A stretch of DNA of 64,000 nt from an uncultured Kordiimonas sp. (lineage in GTDB: Bacteria; Pseudomonadota; Alphaproteobacteria; Sphingomonadales; Kordiimonadaceae), in contig CANMRM010000001.1 of NCBI GenBank assembly GCA_947500295.1, positions 930,001 to 994,000 on the forward strand, written 5' to 3'. Positions 46,858 through 54,781 of the stretch are shown piece by piece (positions within the stretch are counted from its first letter, which is position 1; every line of letters begins with the position of its first letter). The position numbers were made by a program, and so were the translations under genes. Below the pieces are notes generated by a model. It was not told the DNA's origin and did no database searches. It worked only from the letters and a program-made list of their open reading frames with translations.

Positions 46858-47310
46858 TTATTCGGTGTTGCCACCACCCATGCCGACAAGACCAAGGACC
46901 TGGTCCTTGTTGCGCAGAAACAGAAACGCGCCAGAGAGCCAGGCTACAATCGCTGTGTAAAACAGTGTTCCGTCTTCCATCATCTGGCCACCTTCTTCCC
47001 ACTGTACGGTGACACCCAGAGGGCTGAAGAGGTGGAATATGATAGCGCCGGTCATGATGCCCAGCGTCAAGGCGCCGCCGAATCCGCGGTATTTGGGTAT
47101 CAGGACCAATATCACCGCAATCAGTTCCGCTGTGCCGATAATATAGCCGCCCGATGTCCGGAAAAACTCAAGCCCCAGGAATTGCCCCACCACATCAAAA
47201 ATATGGTCGGTGATCGGGGCGCCGGTAAACTTGAATGGCAAGCTGCCGCCAATGATGACGAGAATGATGAGTGCCGGAATCCATTCAATATGTTTCTTCA
47301 GAAAATCCAT
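46858..47310 (-). CDS. DoxX-like membrane protein
   Basis: A 150-residue protein is read from the ATG at 47310 (AGGAG 7 bases upstream). It has four hydrophobic helices: IPALIILVIIGGSLPFKF, YIIGTAELIAVILVLI, GFGGALTLGIMTGAIIFHLF and FYTAIVAWLSGAFLFL. The GTAELIAVILVLIPKYRGFGG stretch is DoxX/DUF417-like. DoxX proteins are linked to redox or thiol stress in mycobacteria; the role here is unknown. It is the last gene of the dedA / ATP-grasp / doxX operon. Confidence 0.75.
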   Translation of the reverse strand: MDFLKKHIEWIPALIILVIIGGSLPFKFTGAPITDHIFDVVGQFLGLEFFRTSGGYIIGTAELIAVILVLIPKYRGFGGALTLGIMTGAIIFHLFSPLGVTVQWEEGGQMMEDGTLFYTAIVAWLSGAFLFLRNKDQVLGLVGMGGGNTE

Positions 47311-47330
47311 CTTGGTCTCCTCTCGGTTGA

Positions 47331-48464
47331 TCAATGTGTGATGGGATAGTGTTTGGTGAGTTTCTTTTCGCCGAGCCATGCACGGATCAGCGTAAGAAGG
47401 GGCGTCGGGCTGAAGCCCCTGCGCCGGTTGGTGGCACCGATACGGTACAGGGCACCAAATTGTTGCATCAGGGCACGGTAGGCCTGTCGAAGGGTTGTGC
47501 GACTGTCCCATATGTGGGTTTGCTCGCCGCCGGCGCCGTTGATCTCGATTATTTTAAAGCCGTGCCCGGCCTTCAGGGCATCAAAGTCGCCAAAGCGAAT
47601 ATCAAAGCGGCCGATGTAAAACTCGTCAATTGATCTGGCGATCTGGTCAAACGCCTCGGTCATCGCGTCAGTTATCTGGTCATTGCCGTTCCTGAAGATG
47701 GTGCCGCGGCAATGGTTTCCGGCAAAGGCGAGGCGTATGCTTTCACCGACGGGGATCACGTCGTCCAGTCTGTCGCGGTGGCGTTCCAGATACAGGTGCG
47801 CCAGCTTGCCGGCGCGGGTATCCATCATGATAAGGTCCCGGAGCGTGCTTTTGCCGTCGCCGGTAACACGCGGAAAATACTTGAGGGTCAGGCTTGTGAT
47901 TCGGCCTTTTTCCTCGCCTGGCTCACGAATGTAGAAAACGCCCGCTTCGCCTTCCTCTTCCACCAGGGCCTGCAGCAGGAAGTTCGCACCTGCGGGGAAG
48001 GTGGAAACGTATGATTTGACGTCTTCATGGCTGTGGACGAGCTGCACGCCCGCGCCGCGCATGCCGATGTCCGGTTTTGCCACCAGAGGATACACCAGCC
48101 CGGCTTCGGCTAAAGCTGCGGCGGCGTCACTTACCGTGCGTTCAAGGCCGCCTTCGCCGCCCCAGCGAAGCAGCTGCACGTATGGTGCAAGCAAATGCCG
48201 TGCGCCATCATTCACTTCAGAAAGAACCCGATCTTTGCTTTCCCCGACAAGACCGGAGTAAGGCAGCGATGGGTTGCAGTTGGTGAGAAGGGTGGGGCCC
48301 AGGTGCCGCAGTGACAGCCAGCCGCAATAAAGCGCGATCGGCGTATAAAAAAGATGCGCGGGCGCAAACTCGAACCAGGAGGTTTCCGCCGCAGTTTCAT
48401 CAAGCATGGGCATGCCTGCGTGCGGTGCATCGGTGCGCGGCAGAGGAGTGTTGTCAGCTGACAT
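47331..48464 (-). CDS. ATP-grasp ligase of unknown substrate (D-Ala-D-Ala-ligase-like)
   Basis: A 377-residue protein is read from the ATG at 48464, whose GGAGGAG ribosome site lies inside the dedA end. The N-terminal part has HLGPTLLTNCNPSLPYSG and GESKDRVLSEVNDGA. The ATP-grasp core has PLVAKPDIGMRGAGVQLV and a metal-binding FKIIEINGAGGEQTHIWD. Ligases of this group join a carboxylate to an amine or a peptide using ATP. Neither substrate can be read. Overlap with dedA suggests that the product serves the membrane or envelope. Confidence 0.75.
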   Translation of the reverse strand: MSADNTPLPRTDAPHAGMPMLDETAAETSWFEFAPAHLFYTPIALYCGWLSLRHLGPTLLTNCNPSLPYSGLVGESKDRVLSEVNDGARHLLAPYVQLLRWGGEGGLERTVSDAAAALAEAGLVYPLVAKPDIGMRGAGVQLVHSHEDVKSYVSTFPAGANFLLQALVEEEGEAGVFYIREPGEEKGRITSLTLKYFPRVTGDGKSTLRDLIMMDTRAGKLAHLYLERHRDRLDDVIPVGESIRLAFAGNHCRGTIFRNGNDQITDAMTEAFDQIARSIDEFYIGRFDIRFGDFDALKAGHGFKIIEINGAGGEQTHIWDSRTTLRQAYRALMQQFGALYRIGATNRRRGFSPTPLLTLIRAWLGEKKLTKHYPITH

Positions 48465-49077
48465 TGGCCTGCTCCTCCACGGCATCATCAAGGGTGGTCG
48501 CACGTTTTGACCGGCGGGCCAGTTTAGGCGCAACCAGAATGATCAGAACCGCAACCCCAGTGGCGATGAGAGCTGCAACCGTGCCGCCCATGCCGCTGAA
48601 AGCCCTCTGGATTTCGCTGATGAAAAAAACGACACCGACAACCCACACCAGGCAGGCAATTGTCATAACTATCGCGAAATGCACGAGCGAAAGCCTCAAA
48701 AAACCGAAGGTCAGATAAGTCACCAGCCGTGTGCCGGGCAGGAAGCGGGAAAAAAACAGAACCGCAGTTTCCCGGCCCCTAAGCCAGTTTCTGATCTTTT
48801 TGGCGCGCTTGATAGGAAGCTTGCGCCGCAGCATGCGGACTTCGCGAGCCAGCCACCCGACCGCGTATAGCGCAATGTCTCCGCCAACGATACCAATCAG
48901 CAACGCTGTGATGACCAGCACCGGCGATACCAGGCCTCCGCCCACGAGCAGGCTACCCGCAATCAGGGCTCCGTCTTCCGTGACGAGGGTCGCGAGCGCG
49001 AGCGCGACAGCGAACCCGAAAGGGTCGTGCGTCATGGCTTCAAGCCAAGCGGTTATCGCTTCTGGCGATGGTATCAT
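48454..49077 (-). CDS. DedA/VTT-domain membrane protein
   Basis: A 207-residue protein is read from the ATG at 49077. The VTT signature is present: TLVTEDGALIAGSLLV, LIGIVGGDIALYAVGWLARE and AVLFFSRFLPGTRLVTYLTFGFLR. DedA family proteins are linked to undecaprenyl-phosphate or phospholipid recycling and to proton-motive-force homeostasis. It is the first gene of a three-gene minus-strand operon; the last 11 bases overlap the ATP-grasp gene. Confidence 0.88.
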   Translation of the reverse strand: MIPSPEAITAWLEAMTHDPFGFAVALALATLVTEDGALIAGSLLVGGGLVSPVLVITALLIGIVGGDIALYAVGWLAREVRMLRRKLPIKRAKKIRNWLRGRETAVLFFSRFLPGTRLVTYLTFGFLRLSLVHFAIVMTIACLVWVVGVVFFISEIQRAFSGMGGTVAALIATGVAVLIILVAPKLARRSKRATTLDDAVEEQANVS

Positions 49078-49299
49078 CTTTAACTGTGCTCCCCAGGTTG
49101 GCACTGTTGGCGTCGGTTGCCATGCTGTCAAGCATAACACCCATGTTGTTCATGCCTGCATTGTGATCCTTGTCATAAATTTGTCACGACAGGCGGTGTA
49201 GTAGCCAACATATAGTTGCGTGCCACGAAATTAAGGGGTTGCACGTTTTTGTGAAGAAAATGTGCTTATGGCCGTGACCAGCAGTTAAGGGGCTGACGC

Positions 49300-49785
49300 A
49301 TGAAAATATTGGTCTTATGTACGGGAAATTCAGCACGCTCCATCCTCGGGGAGGCGCTGTTCAACCGGCTGGGAAAAGGCGCAATTGAGGCGTTCAGTGC
49401 CGGGAGCAAGCCCACCGGAAAGGTGAACCCATTTGCTCTGGAGCTTCTGGAACGTGAAGGTTTTGACATATCGGGATACCGATCCAAAAGCTGGGATGAG
49501 TTTACAGGCAAGGACGCTCCCACGATCGATGTTGTCGTCACCGTTTGCGGTAACGCCGCCGGCGAGCAATGCCCGGTTTGGGTTGGTGCACCGATCACCG
49601 TACACTGGGGATTTCCGGACCCTGCGGCCGCGACCGGGTCAGAGAGTGACGTCCACGATGCCTTCCGACAGGTTTATGAGGGCCTTATCAGCAATATTGA
49701 ACAATTTCTAGCGATGGAGCCAGCATCGCTGAGCGCGCGTGAATTGCGTAAAAAAATGCGGAAGATCCACGAAACGGACACATAG
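49300..49785 (+). CDS. arsC: Arsenate reductase, low-molecular-weight phosphatase/thioredoxin type
   Basis: In this 161-residue protein the phosphatase-like loop LCTGNSARS places the nucleophile at Cys7. Cys83 and Cys91 in TVCGNAAGEQCPVW are the resolving pair of thioredoxin-coupled arsenate reductases. It reduces As(V) to As(III). The gene is followed 19 bases later by an aquaporin, as in the arsenic-resistance operon of Sinorhizobium. No ArsR-type regulator is visible next to it. Confidence 0.92.
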   Translation: MKILVLCTGNSARSILGEALFNRLGKGAIEAFSAGSKPTGKVNPFALELLEREGFDISGYRSKSWDEFTGKDAPTIDVVVTVCGNAAGEQCPVWVGAPITVHWGFPDPAAATGSESDVHDAFRQVYEGLISNIEQFLAMEPASLSARELRKKMRKIHETDT

Positions 49786-49804
49786 CCGCACAGAGGGGAA
49801 AGTC

Positions 49805-50467
49805 ATGCGTCAAAAACTGTTAGCCGAATTTGTCGGTACTTTGTTCTTGCTTGCGACCGTTGTCGGCTCGGGCATCATGGCCGAAACCCTGTCTGGCGGG
49901 AATGTGGCGCTGGCGCTCTGGGGCAATACAGCAGCAACAGGCGCAATTTTGGTTGTGCTCATCCTTGCGTTTGCACCCATTTCAGGCGCGCATTTCAACC
50001 CGGCGGTTACGCTGGTGTTTCTCGCGCGCGGCGATATAGACCGCCGAGCAGCGTCGGCGTTTATTGTTACCCAAATCGTGGGCGGTATCGCCGGTGTTTT
50101 ACTGGCGCATGCCATGTTCGATGTGGAACTGTTGCAGGCATCTGCCAAGCACCGGGCAGGTGTAGGCCAATGGATATCCGAGGGTGTGGCAACCTTCGGC
50201 CTGTTGATGTCTATTCTTGGGTGCCTGCGCTACCGGCCCGAGGCAATCCCTTTTTCCGTCGGTCTTTATATTACGGCGGGTTATTGGTTTACGGCGTCTA
50301 CCAGCTTTGCCAACCCGGCGGTGACCATCGCGCGCTCGATGACAGACAGTTTCTCCGGCATTCTGGCAAGCGATGTACCGTTCTTTATTATCGCGCAGCT
50401 GGTTGGTGCTTTCCTTGCCTTGTGGCTCTTTAGGCAGTTCAGCGCAGAAGAGGCCCGCAGCGACTAA
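49805..50467 (+). CDS. aqpS: Aquaglyceroporin, probable arsenite channel AqpS
   Basis: This 220-residue protein has six hydrophobic helices and two NPA boxes: GAHFNPAVTLVFLA and FANPAVTIARSM. Its position behind arsC matches aqpS of Sinorhizobium meliloti, where the channel lets As(III) made by ArsC leave the cell. GGGGAA precedes the ATG. The gene overlaps the stop of the convergent M14 gene by 3 bases. Confidence 0.85.
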   Translation: MRQKLLAEFVGTLFLLATVVGSGIMAETLSGGNVALALWGNTAATGAILVVLILAFAPISGAHFNPAVTLVFLARGDIDRRAASAFIVTQIVGGIAGVLLAHAMFDVELLQASAKHRAGVGQWISEGVATFGLLMSILGCLRYRPEAIPFSVGLYITAGYWFTASTSFANPAVTIARSMTDSFSGILASDVPFFIIAQLVGAFLALWLFRQFSAEEARSD

Positions 50468-51588
50468 AGCTCGTCCACCATCTGCGCGAGCGCCGTCAGG
50501 CAGGCGTGCGCTAGATAGCGGCAGCGCTCGGGGCTCCAGCCCCACTCCGCATCAGGCAGGTCGGCATTGTCCTTAAACGGCATCTCCAGCGTCATGGCGA
50601 GGCAGCCAAAAGTCTCGGCAACATAATCAGCGCTTTTGCGCAGATCAGATGTGCCGGGCGCGTCAACTGGATAGCCATGCTCCCGCTGGAAGTCAGGCGA
50701 CAGACCGCACAGCAGCGACTGGTATCGGTCAAGCAGGTCGAGTTGTTTCTTCGTCACAGATGGCACGCCCTCAAACCCGGCAACGAAGTTATAAGGCAGG
50801 TCTTCATCGCCGTGCGCATCCAGATGAAAATCAACCCCGGTTTCCTGCATCTTTTTGCGCACCAGATATACCTCCGGACTGCGCTTCATCGTGGCGTCCT
50901 TCCATTCACGGTTGAGGTTAATGCCTGTTGCGTTGGTGCGCAGGTGACCGCGCTTTGAGCCATCGGGGTTCATGTTGGGTACAATATGGAAATGCGCCTT
51001 ATCAAGCAGGGCGCGGGCGACGGGGTTGTCATCATCCAGCAGAAAATCAAATGCGCCTTCCATCCACCATTCTGCCATGGTTTCGCCGGGATGCTGTCGG
51101 CCGATCAGCCAGATTTTTTTGCGCCCCTCAGCACCATGCCCAACTTCGACCAGGTCCATGTCCTGACCATCAAGCGTGTGACCCAGTACGCTGGTCCGTA
51201 CAAGCGGCGAGGCCGCCACATCGGCGATCAGGTCAGCATGCCGCTCCATGGAGTAGGGGGCGAAATAGGCAAAATACAGGCTGTCCTGCTCTGGCTCTAT
51301 CGCCCACACCAACTCACCGTCTTTATAATCCGTTGCGACACGAAACCAGTTTTCGCGGTCATAGGAGGCACACACCTGATAATCATCCCATCCGTCTGCG
51401 TAAGCTGCGTCCGCCGCATTTTCGATAACGAATCGGCAGTCCAGGTCCCGCGCACCGGATACACGAAAGTGGAACCACTGAAAAAAATCGGACTTATGAT
51501 CTTTTTTGATGCGCAAGCGCACATTCGAAGGATCCTTTAAATCGACCACTTCGATATTTCCGCTATCAAAATGCGATGTGATGAGCAT
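50464..51588 (-). CDS. M14-family zinc carboxypeptidase (cytosolic Nna1/AGBL-like)
   Basis: A 374-residue protein is read from the ATG at 51588 (AGGGAG 7 bases upstream). An N-terminal beta-sandwich (about 1-120, with FFQWFHFRVSGARD and WFRVATDYKDGELVWAIEP) is typical of the cytosolic carboxypeptidase group. The zinc ligands are His166 and Glu169 in GRQHPGETMAEWW and His259 in DAHGDE. TGINLNREW gives the substrate-binding Asn/Arg, and Glu335 in MTLEMPF is the catalytic base. It probably trims C-terminal residues, perhaps from acidic peptides; no signal peptide is seen. Confidence 0.92.
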   Translation of the reverse strand: MLITSHFDSGNIEVVDLKDPSNVRLRIKKDHKSDFFQWFHFRVSGARDLDCRFVIENAADAAYADGWDDYQVCASYDRENWFRVATDYKDGELVWAIEPEQDSLYFAYFAPYSMERHADLIADVAASPLVRTSVLGHTLDGQDMDLVEVGHGAEGRKKIWLIGRQHPGETMAEWWMEGAFDFLLDDDNPVARALLDKAHFHIVPNMNPDGSKRGHLRTNATGINLNREWKDATMKRSPEVYLVRKKMQETGVDFHLDAHGDEDLPYNFVAGFEGVPSVTKKQLDLLDRYQSLLCGLSPDFQREHGYPVDAPGTSDLRKSADYVAETFGCLAMTLEMPFKDNADLPDAEWGWSPERCRYLAHACLTALAQMVDEL

Positions 51589-51735
51589 GACGAACTCCCT
51601 GTTACCCACGCAAAGCTCTATCTCAAGCTGAATGCGACAGCAAGGGTATGTCTTTTTGTAATGAGACAGAATTTGTTGGCGGCGACGCACAGTGACAGGG
51701 ACCAACTAGGTCAAGCTGGCTGTACCTTTATTTCC

Positions 51736-51764
51736 ATGACAAGACAATCCCGTTCTGGTACTAT
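51736..51764 (+). promoter_or_regulatory. Possible sigma70 promoter of a small RNA
   Basis: ATGACA (51736-51741) and TACTAT (51759-51764) are separated by 17 bases, predicting a transcript start near 51771, which is about 87 bases before the end of a strong terminator. Found by eye. Confidence 0.4.
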
Positions 51765-51770
51765 TTCTTC

Positions 51771-51857
51771 ACTGACGCAATAGCGTGAGCGGACACCCCC
51801 GCTATCTAACGGGGGAAAGGAGACACCCGACCGATAAGGCGGGTGTCTCTGTGTTTT
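51771..51857 (+). ncRNA. Candidate small RNA of about 87 nt
   Basis: The predicted transcript contains CCCCCG (51796-51801) pairing with CGGGGG (51810-51815), then the terminator. An alternative pairing of AGCGG (51788-51792) with CCGCT (51799-51803) competes with the first stem, as is common for switches or regulatory leaders. GGAGA sits at the base of the terminator. No gene on this strand lies close upstream, so the terminator is unexplained unless a small RNA is made. No known family was recognised. Confidence 0.4.
51820..51857 (+). terminator. Strong intrinsic terminator
   Basis: GAGACACCCG (51820-51829) pairs perfectly with CGGGTGTCTC (51840-51849), followed by TGTGTTTTT. Confidence 0.85.
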
Positions 51858-51924
51858 TGGCGTTACACCGGTCCGGTTTATACGGACACGCCTGAATTCA
51901 TGGGATAAATGGGATCTTCAGCTA

Positions 51925-51953
51925 TTGACAGGGTGGGGGGGCATCAGTATTGT
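51925..51953 (+). promoter_or_regulatory. Probable sigma70 promoter of rpmJ
   Basis: A perfect TTGACA (51925-51930) and TATTGT (51948-51953) are spaced by 17 bases. The transcript would start about 108 bases before the rpmJ ATG, leaving a fairly long leader. This is the best promoter I see in the window. Confidence 0.65.
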
Positions 51954-52067
51954 CCGCCGCCAATGGATTCGAGCAGTGACGGATTCGGCGCTGCAGCCTT
52001 GAGCTGGCCTCCATTTGGATGATTTGCTCAAGTGTATGGTTTAACTGGTTTTTTAGGAAGACGAGCC

Positions 52068-52193
52068 ATGAAAGTTCGCAATAGCCTGAAGTCCCTCAAG
52101 TCGCGTCACCGCGATTGCCGCGTCATTCGCCGCAAGGGCCGTATTCTGGTGATCAATAAAACGCAGCGTCGTTTTAAGGCTCGCCAGGGATAA
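52068..52193 (+). CDS. rpmJ: Large ribosomal subunit protein bL36
   Basis: This is a 41-residue basic protein starting [20 protein letters not shown] and ending FKARQG, the usual alphaproteobacterial bL36 form. It has the [19 protein letters not shown] tail, and a lone cysteine in HRDCRV where zinc-binding types have four. AGGAAG lies before the ATG. The gene is single and preceded by a good promoter. A weak stem CTGATTT/AAATCAG (52203-52221) follows. Confidence 0.95.
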   Translation: MKVRNSLKSLKSRHRDCRVIRRKGRILVINKTQRRFKARQG

Positions 52194-52273
52194 TATACAG
52201 GGCTGATTTAACGCAAATCAGTCCGCTTTCAGAATTGCTTTAGCCGTGCACCCTTTGATAGGGTTGCGCGGCT

Positions 52274-52542
52274 TAAGCATTTTTAGCCCCAATAAAATCA
52301 TTCTGACGTTACAAATTTGTCTCAAGGGCAAGGGGTTTGTCGCAGGCCATACTGGTGGTATGGTCAAGACAAAAGCCGTAGGGATTGAGGCAGAGTTGTC
52401 CGTCCCTTCGGGTTTCCATGAGGCAGCGGTTCGCTGCGTTGACGTACTTGAACGATGCCCAGCATCGCCCCTCGTACGTCTCCTGTCGAGCCCATCTACC
52501 TCATGAGAAACAGTATGGCTTTATTGGGACTAAGAATGCTTA
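52274..52542. mobile_element. 269-bp element with 32-bp terminal inverted repeats: MITE candidate or long-stem RNA
   Basis: The left end (52274-52305, starting TAAGCATT) and the right end (52511-52542, ending AATGCTTA) match in inverted orientation at 27 of 32 positions. TA lies at both extreme ends, as expected for the duplicated target of IS630/Tc1-mariner-type elements. Inside are TTTGTC/GACAAA (52336-52341 / 52368-52373) enclosing GCCATAC/GTATGGT; GCAGCG/CGCTGC (52423-52428 / 52432-52437); and GACGTAC/GTACGTC (52441-52447 / 52474-52480) enclosing CGATGC/GCATCG. No coding frame is convincing on either strand. It fills nearly all of the 374-bp gap between rpmJ and the HAD gene. A structured RNA with a long closing stem is the alternative. 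Confidence 0.6.
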
Positions 52543-52567
52543 GATCTATTTAGGGGTGGATTGGTTT

Positions 52568-53176
52568 ATGCAGCCAACAGCTGTTTTGTTCGACATTGGA
52601 AATGTGTTTGTGGAGTGGGACCCAAGGCTCCTTTACCAAAAACTCATATCGGACGATGACGAACTCGACCATTTTCTTGCTGAAGTGGTAACGCTTGACT
52701 GGCACAGCGAACATGACCGGGGCCGCCCGTTCGCAGAGGGTGTGGCCGACCTGTCGCGCCAGTTTCCGGAATATGAAGATCTGATCCAGGCCTATGACGC
52801 ACGCTGGGACGAAACCATCGGTAATGTGATCCAGGGTACCGTAGATGTAATGACGGACCTGCTGGAACGCGGCATTCGCGTTTATGGCCTGACGAATTTT
52901 TCTGCCGAGAAATGGCCAGCCTTTTGCCGGAAGTATGAGTTCACTGATTTTTTTGAGGGCGTCGTGGTCTCGGGCGAGGAAAAGCTGATCAAGCCGGACC
53001 CGCGCATCTATCACACCGCGATTGCCCGTTTTCATCTGGACCCGGAAGCGACGGTTTATGTCGATGATCGCCGGGAAAACGTATTGGCGGCAGAGCAACT
53101 CGATATGATCGGTCACCAGTTTACGGCACCCGGTGTCCTGCGCGATGCGTTCGAGAAAATTGGCTTACTGAAATAG
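52568..53176 (+). CDS. HAD-superfamily hydrolase (YihX-like)
   Basis: A 202-residue protein is read from the ATG at 52568. The nucleophile motif is LFDIGNVFVEWDP, where DxGN replaces DxDx as in YihX and epoxide-hydrolase-like members. Motif II is in GLTNFSAEKWP, and the last motifs are KPDPRIYH and YVDDRRENVLAA. It probably dephosphorylates a small sugar phosphate or acts as a dehalogenase-like enzyme. It lies right after the inverted-repeat element and converges with pyk. Confidence 0.88.
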   Translation: MQPTAVLFDIGNVFVEWDPRLLYQKLISDDDELDHFLAEVVTLDWHSEHDRGRPFAEGVADLSRQFPEYEDLIQAYDARWDETIGNVIQGTVDVMTDLLERGIRVYGLTNFSAEKWPAFCRKYEFTDFFEGVVVSGEEKLIKPDPRIYHTAIARFHLDPEATVYVDDRRENVLAAEQLDMIGHQFTAPGVLRDAFEKIGLLK

Positions 53177-53182
53177 CAGTCG

Positions 53183-54643
53183 CTATTTCAGTTCGTTTCC
53201 GCTGATCCAGGCGATATGCAGGACATTGGTAGCACCCGGTGTGCCAAAGGGAACACCGGCGGTTACAACAATGCGGTCGCCGGCACTTGCCATGCCGTGC
53301 CGGATCGCCATGCGCTTCGATTTGCCGATCATTTCTTCAAAGGTTTTGATGTCTTTGGTTTTGACTGTATGCAGGCCCCACACAATACTGAGCCGCCGTG
53401 CAATCTCGGTGCGGGGTGTCAGGGTCAGAATAGGAGCTGAAGGGCGTTCGCGCGCCGCCCTCAATGCCGTTGAGCCCGAGGTTGTGAAGGTCACGATGGC
53501 TTTTGCGCCGATGCTGCCTGCAACCTGCCGGGCGGCCGCCGTAATCGAATCTGCGGTCGATGAGTTCTGGGTCGCGCTTTCGCTCCGCCTGTTTGCCAGA
53601 TATGTCGGCTCGCCTTCAATCCGGATCGCAACACGGTTCATCACACCAACAGCTTCGGTTGGGTAATCGCCTACCGCGGACTCAGCCGACAACATGACGG
53701 CGTCGGCGCCGTCCATAACAGCGGTTGCGACATCCGAAACCTCAGCGCGGGTTGGCACGGGTGAGTTGATCATCGATTCGAGCATCTGGGTCGCAACAAC
53801 CACAGGCTTGCCAGCCTCACGTGCCACCGAGATGATATGTTTCTGGATGCCAGGGACTTTTTCAACAGGTTCCTCGACGCCGAGGTCCCCGCGCGCGACC
53901 ATAACGCCGTCCGCCAGTTCAACAATTTCATCGAGCGCTTCTACAGCAGCCGGTTTCTCGATTTTGGCCATCACCGCAGCCTTGCCAGACACCAGCTTTT
54001 TTGCCTCTGCGACATCAGCGGCGCGCTGGACAAAAGAAAGGGCGATCCAGTCCACATTTTGTTTCAGCGCAAATGTCAGATCCTTGCGGTCTTTTGGGGT
54101 CAGCGCCGCGAGGGGCAGCACGGCATTGGGTACATTGACACCCTTGCGGTCCGACAGCTTGCCGCCCACCAGGACGCTGCAGCGCGCGCTGTCCCTGGAG
54201 CATTCTTCAACATTGAGTTTTATTTTGCCGTCATCCAGCAACAGATGCGTGCCGGGCTCCAGAGCCGCAAAAATTTCCTTGTGCGGCAGGCCGACGCGCT
54301 CTTGTGTGCCGGGTTCTGCTGAAAGGTCGATCGTGAAATCCTGGCCTTCCTGCAGCTCGACGCTGCCATCGGCAAAGGTGCCTACCCGCAGTTTTGGTCC
54401 CTGAAGGTCAGCCAGAATGGCAATTGGCCGTCCTGTTTCCTCCTCCACGGTACGGATGGCATCAACGAGAGCGACCTTGTCGGCCTGCTCCCCATGGCTC
54501 ATGTTCAGCCGGAACACATCGACGCCTGCATGAAACAGCGCGCGAATTTGTTCCAGGCCACTTGAGGCAGGGCCAAGCGTTGCAACAATACGGGTTTTGC
54601 GGTCGCGACCGCTTATGGAATTGGCTTCGGAGGATTCAGACAT
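53183..54643 (-). CDS. pyk: Pyruvate kinase
   Basis: This 486-residue glycolytic enzyme makes pyruvate and ATP. The N-terminal RKTRIVATLGPASS, the active-site MAKIEKPAAVEALDEI, GVMVARGDLGVE, and MLSAESAVGDYPTEAV are in place. The C-terminal allosteric domain carries TTSGSTALRAARERP. The order next to N-formylglutamate amidohydrolase, DUF1244 and GapR is conserved in many alphaproteobacteria (from memory). Confidence 0.97.
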   Translation of the reverse strand: MSESSEANSISGRDRKTRIVATLGPASSGLEQIRALFHAGVDVFRLNMSHGEQADKVALVDAIRTVEEETGRPIAILADLQGPKLRVGTFADGSVELQEGQDFTIDLSAEPGTQERVGLPHKEIFAALEPGTHLLLDDGKIKLNVEECSRDSARCSVLVGGKLSDRKGVNVPNAVLPLAALTPKDRKDLTFALKQNVDWIALSFVQRAADVAEAKKLVSGKAAVMAKIEKPAAVEALDEIVELADGVMVARGDLGVEEPVEKVPGIQKHIISVAREAGKPVVVATQMLESMINSPVPTRAEVSDVATAVMDGADAVMLSAESAVGDYPTEAVGVMNRVAIRIEGEPTYLANRRSESATQNSSTADSITAAARQVAGSIGAKAIVTFTTSGSTALRAARERPSAPILTLTPRTEIARRLSIVWGLHTVKTKDIKTFEEMIGKSKRMAIRHGMASAGDRIVVTAGVPFGTPGATNVLHIAWISGNELK

Positions 54644-54781
54644 TGCTCTCGGTTTTTCCGATTTCTATTTCTTGACAGACACACATCAAATACTAGGGTT
54701 TGCCGCGCACTATCATGTGCTCCGGACAGTCGATTTGATTGCTGGACCCGTTAATTTTTCCCTCATGCGATTGGTACCCTA

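Larger units (their letters stand above)
51589..52067. other. 479-bp intergenic region between the M14 gene and rpmJ
   Basis: The region holds a candidate small transcript (promoter 51736-51764, terminator to 51857) and the rpmJ promoter (51925-51953). A short open frame ends at 51783 but shows no family likeness. The rest (51954-52067) would be the rpmJ leader. Confidence 0.6.

Noticed and set aside
51571-51783. 70-codon plus-strand open frame
   Set aside because: It overlaps the start of the M14 gene and ends inside the small-RNA candidate, without a ribosome-binding site.
52246-52506. 86-codon plus-strand open frame in the rpmJ to HAD gap
   Set aside because: It runs through the inverted-repeat element and its hairpins, with no ribosome-binding site and no family likeness.
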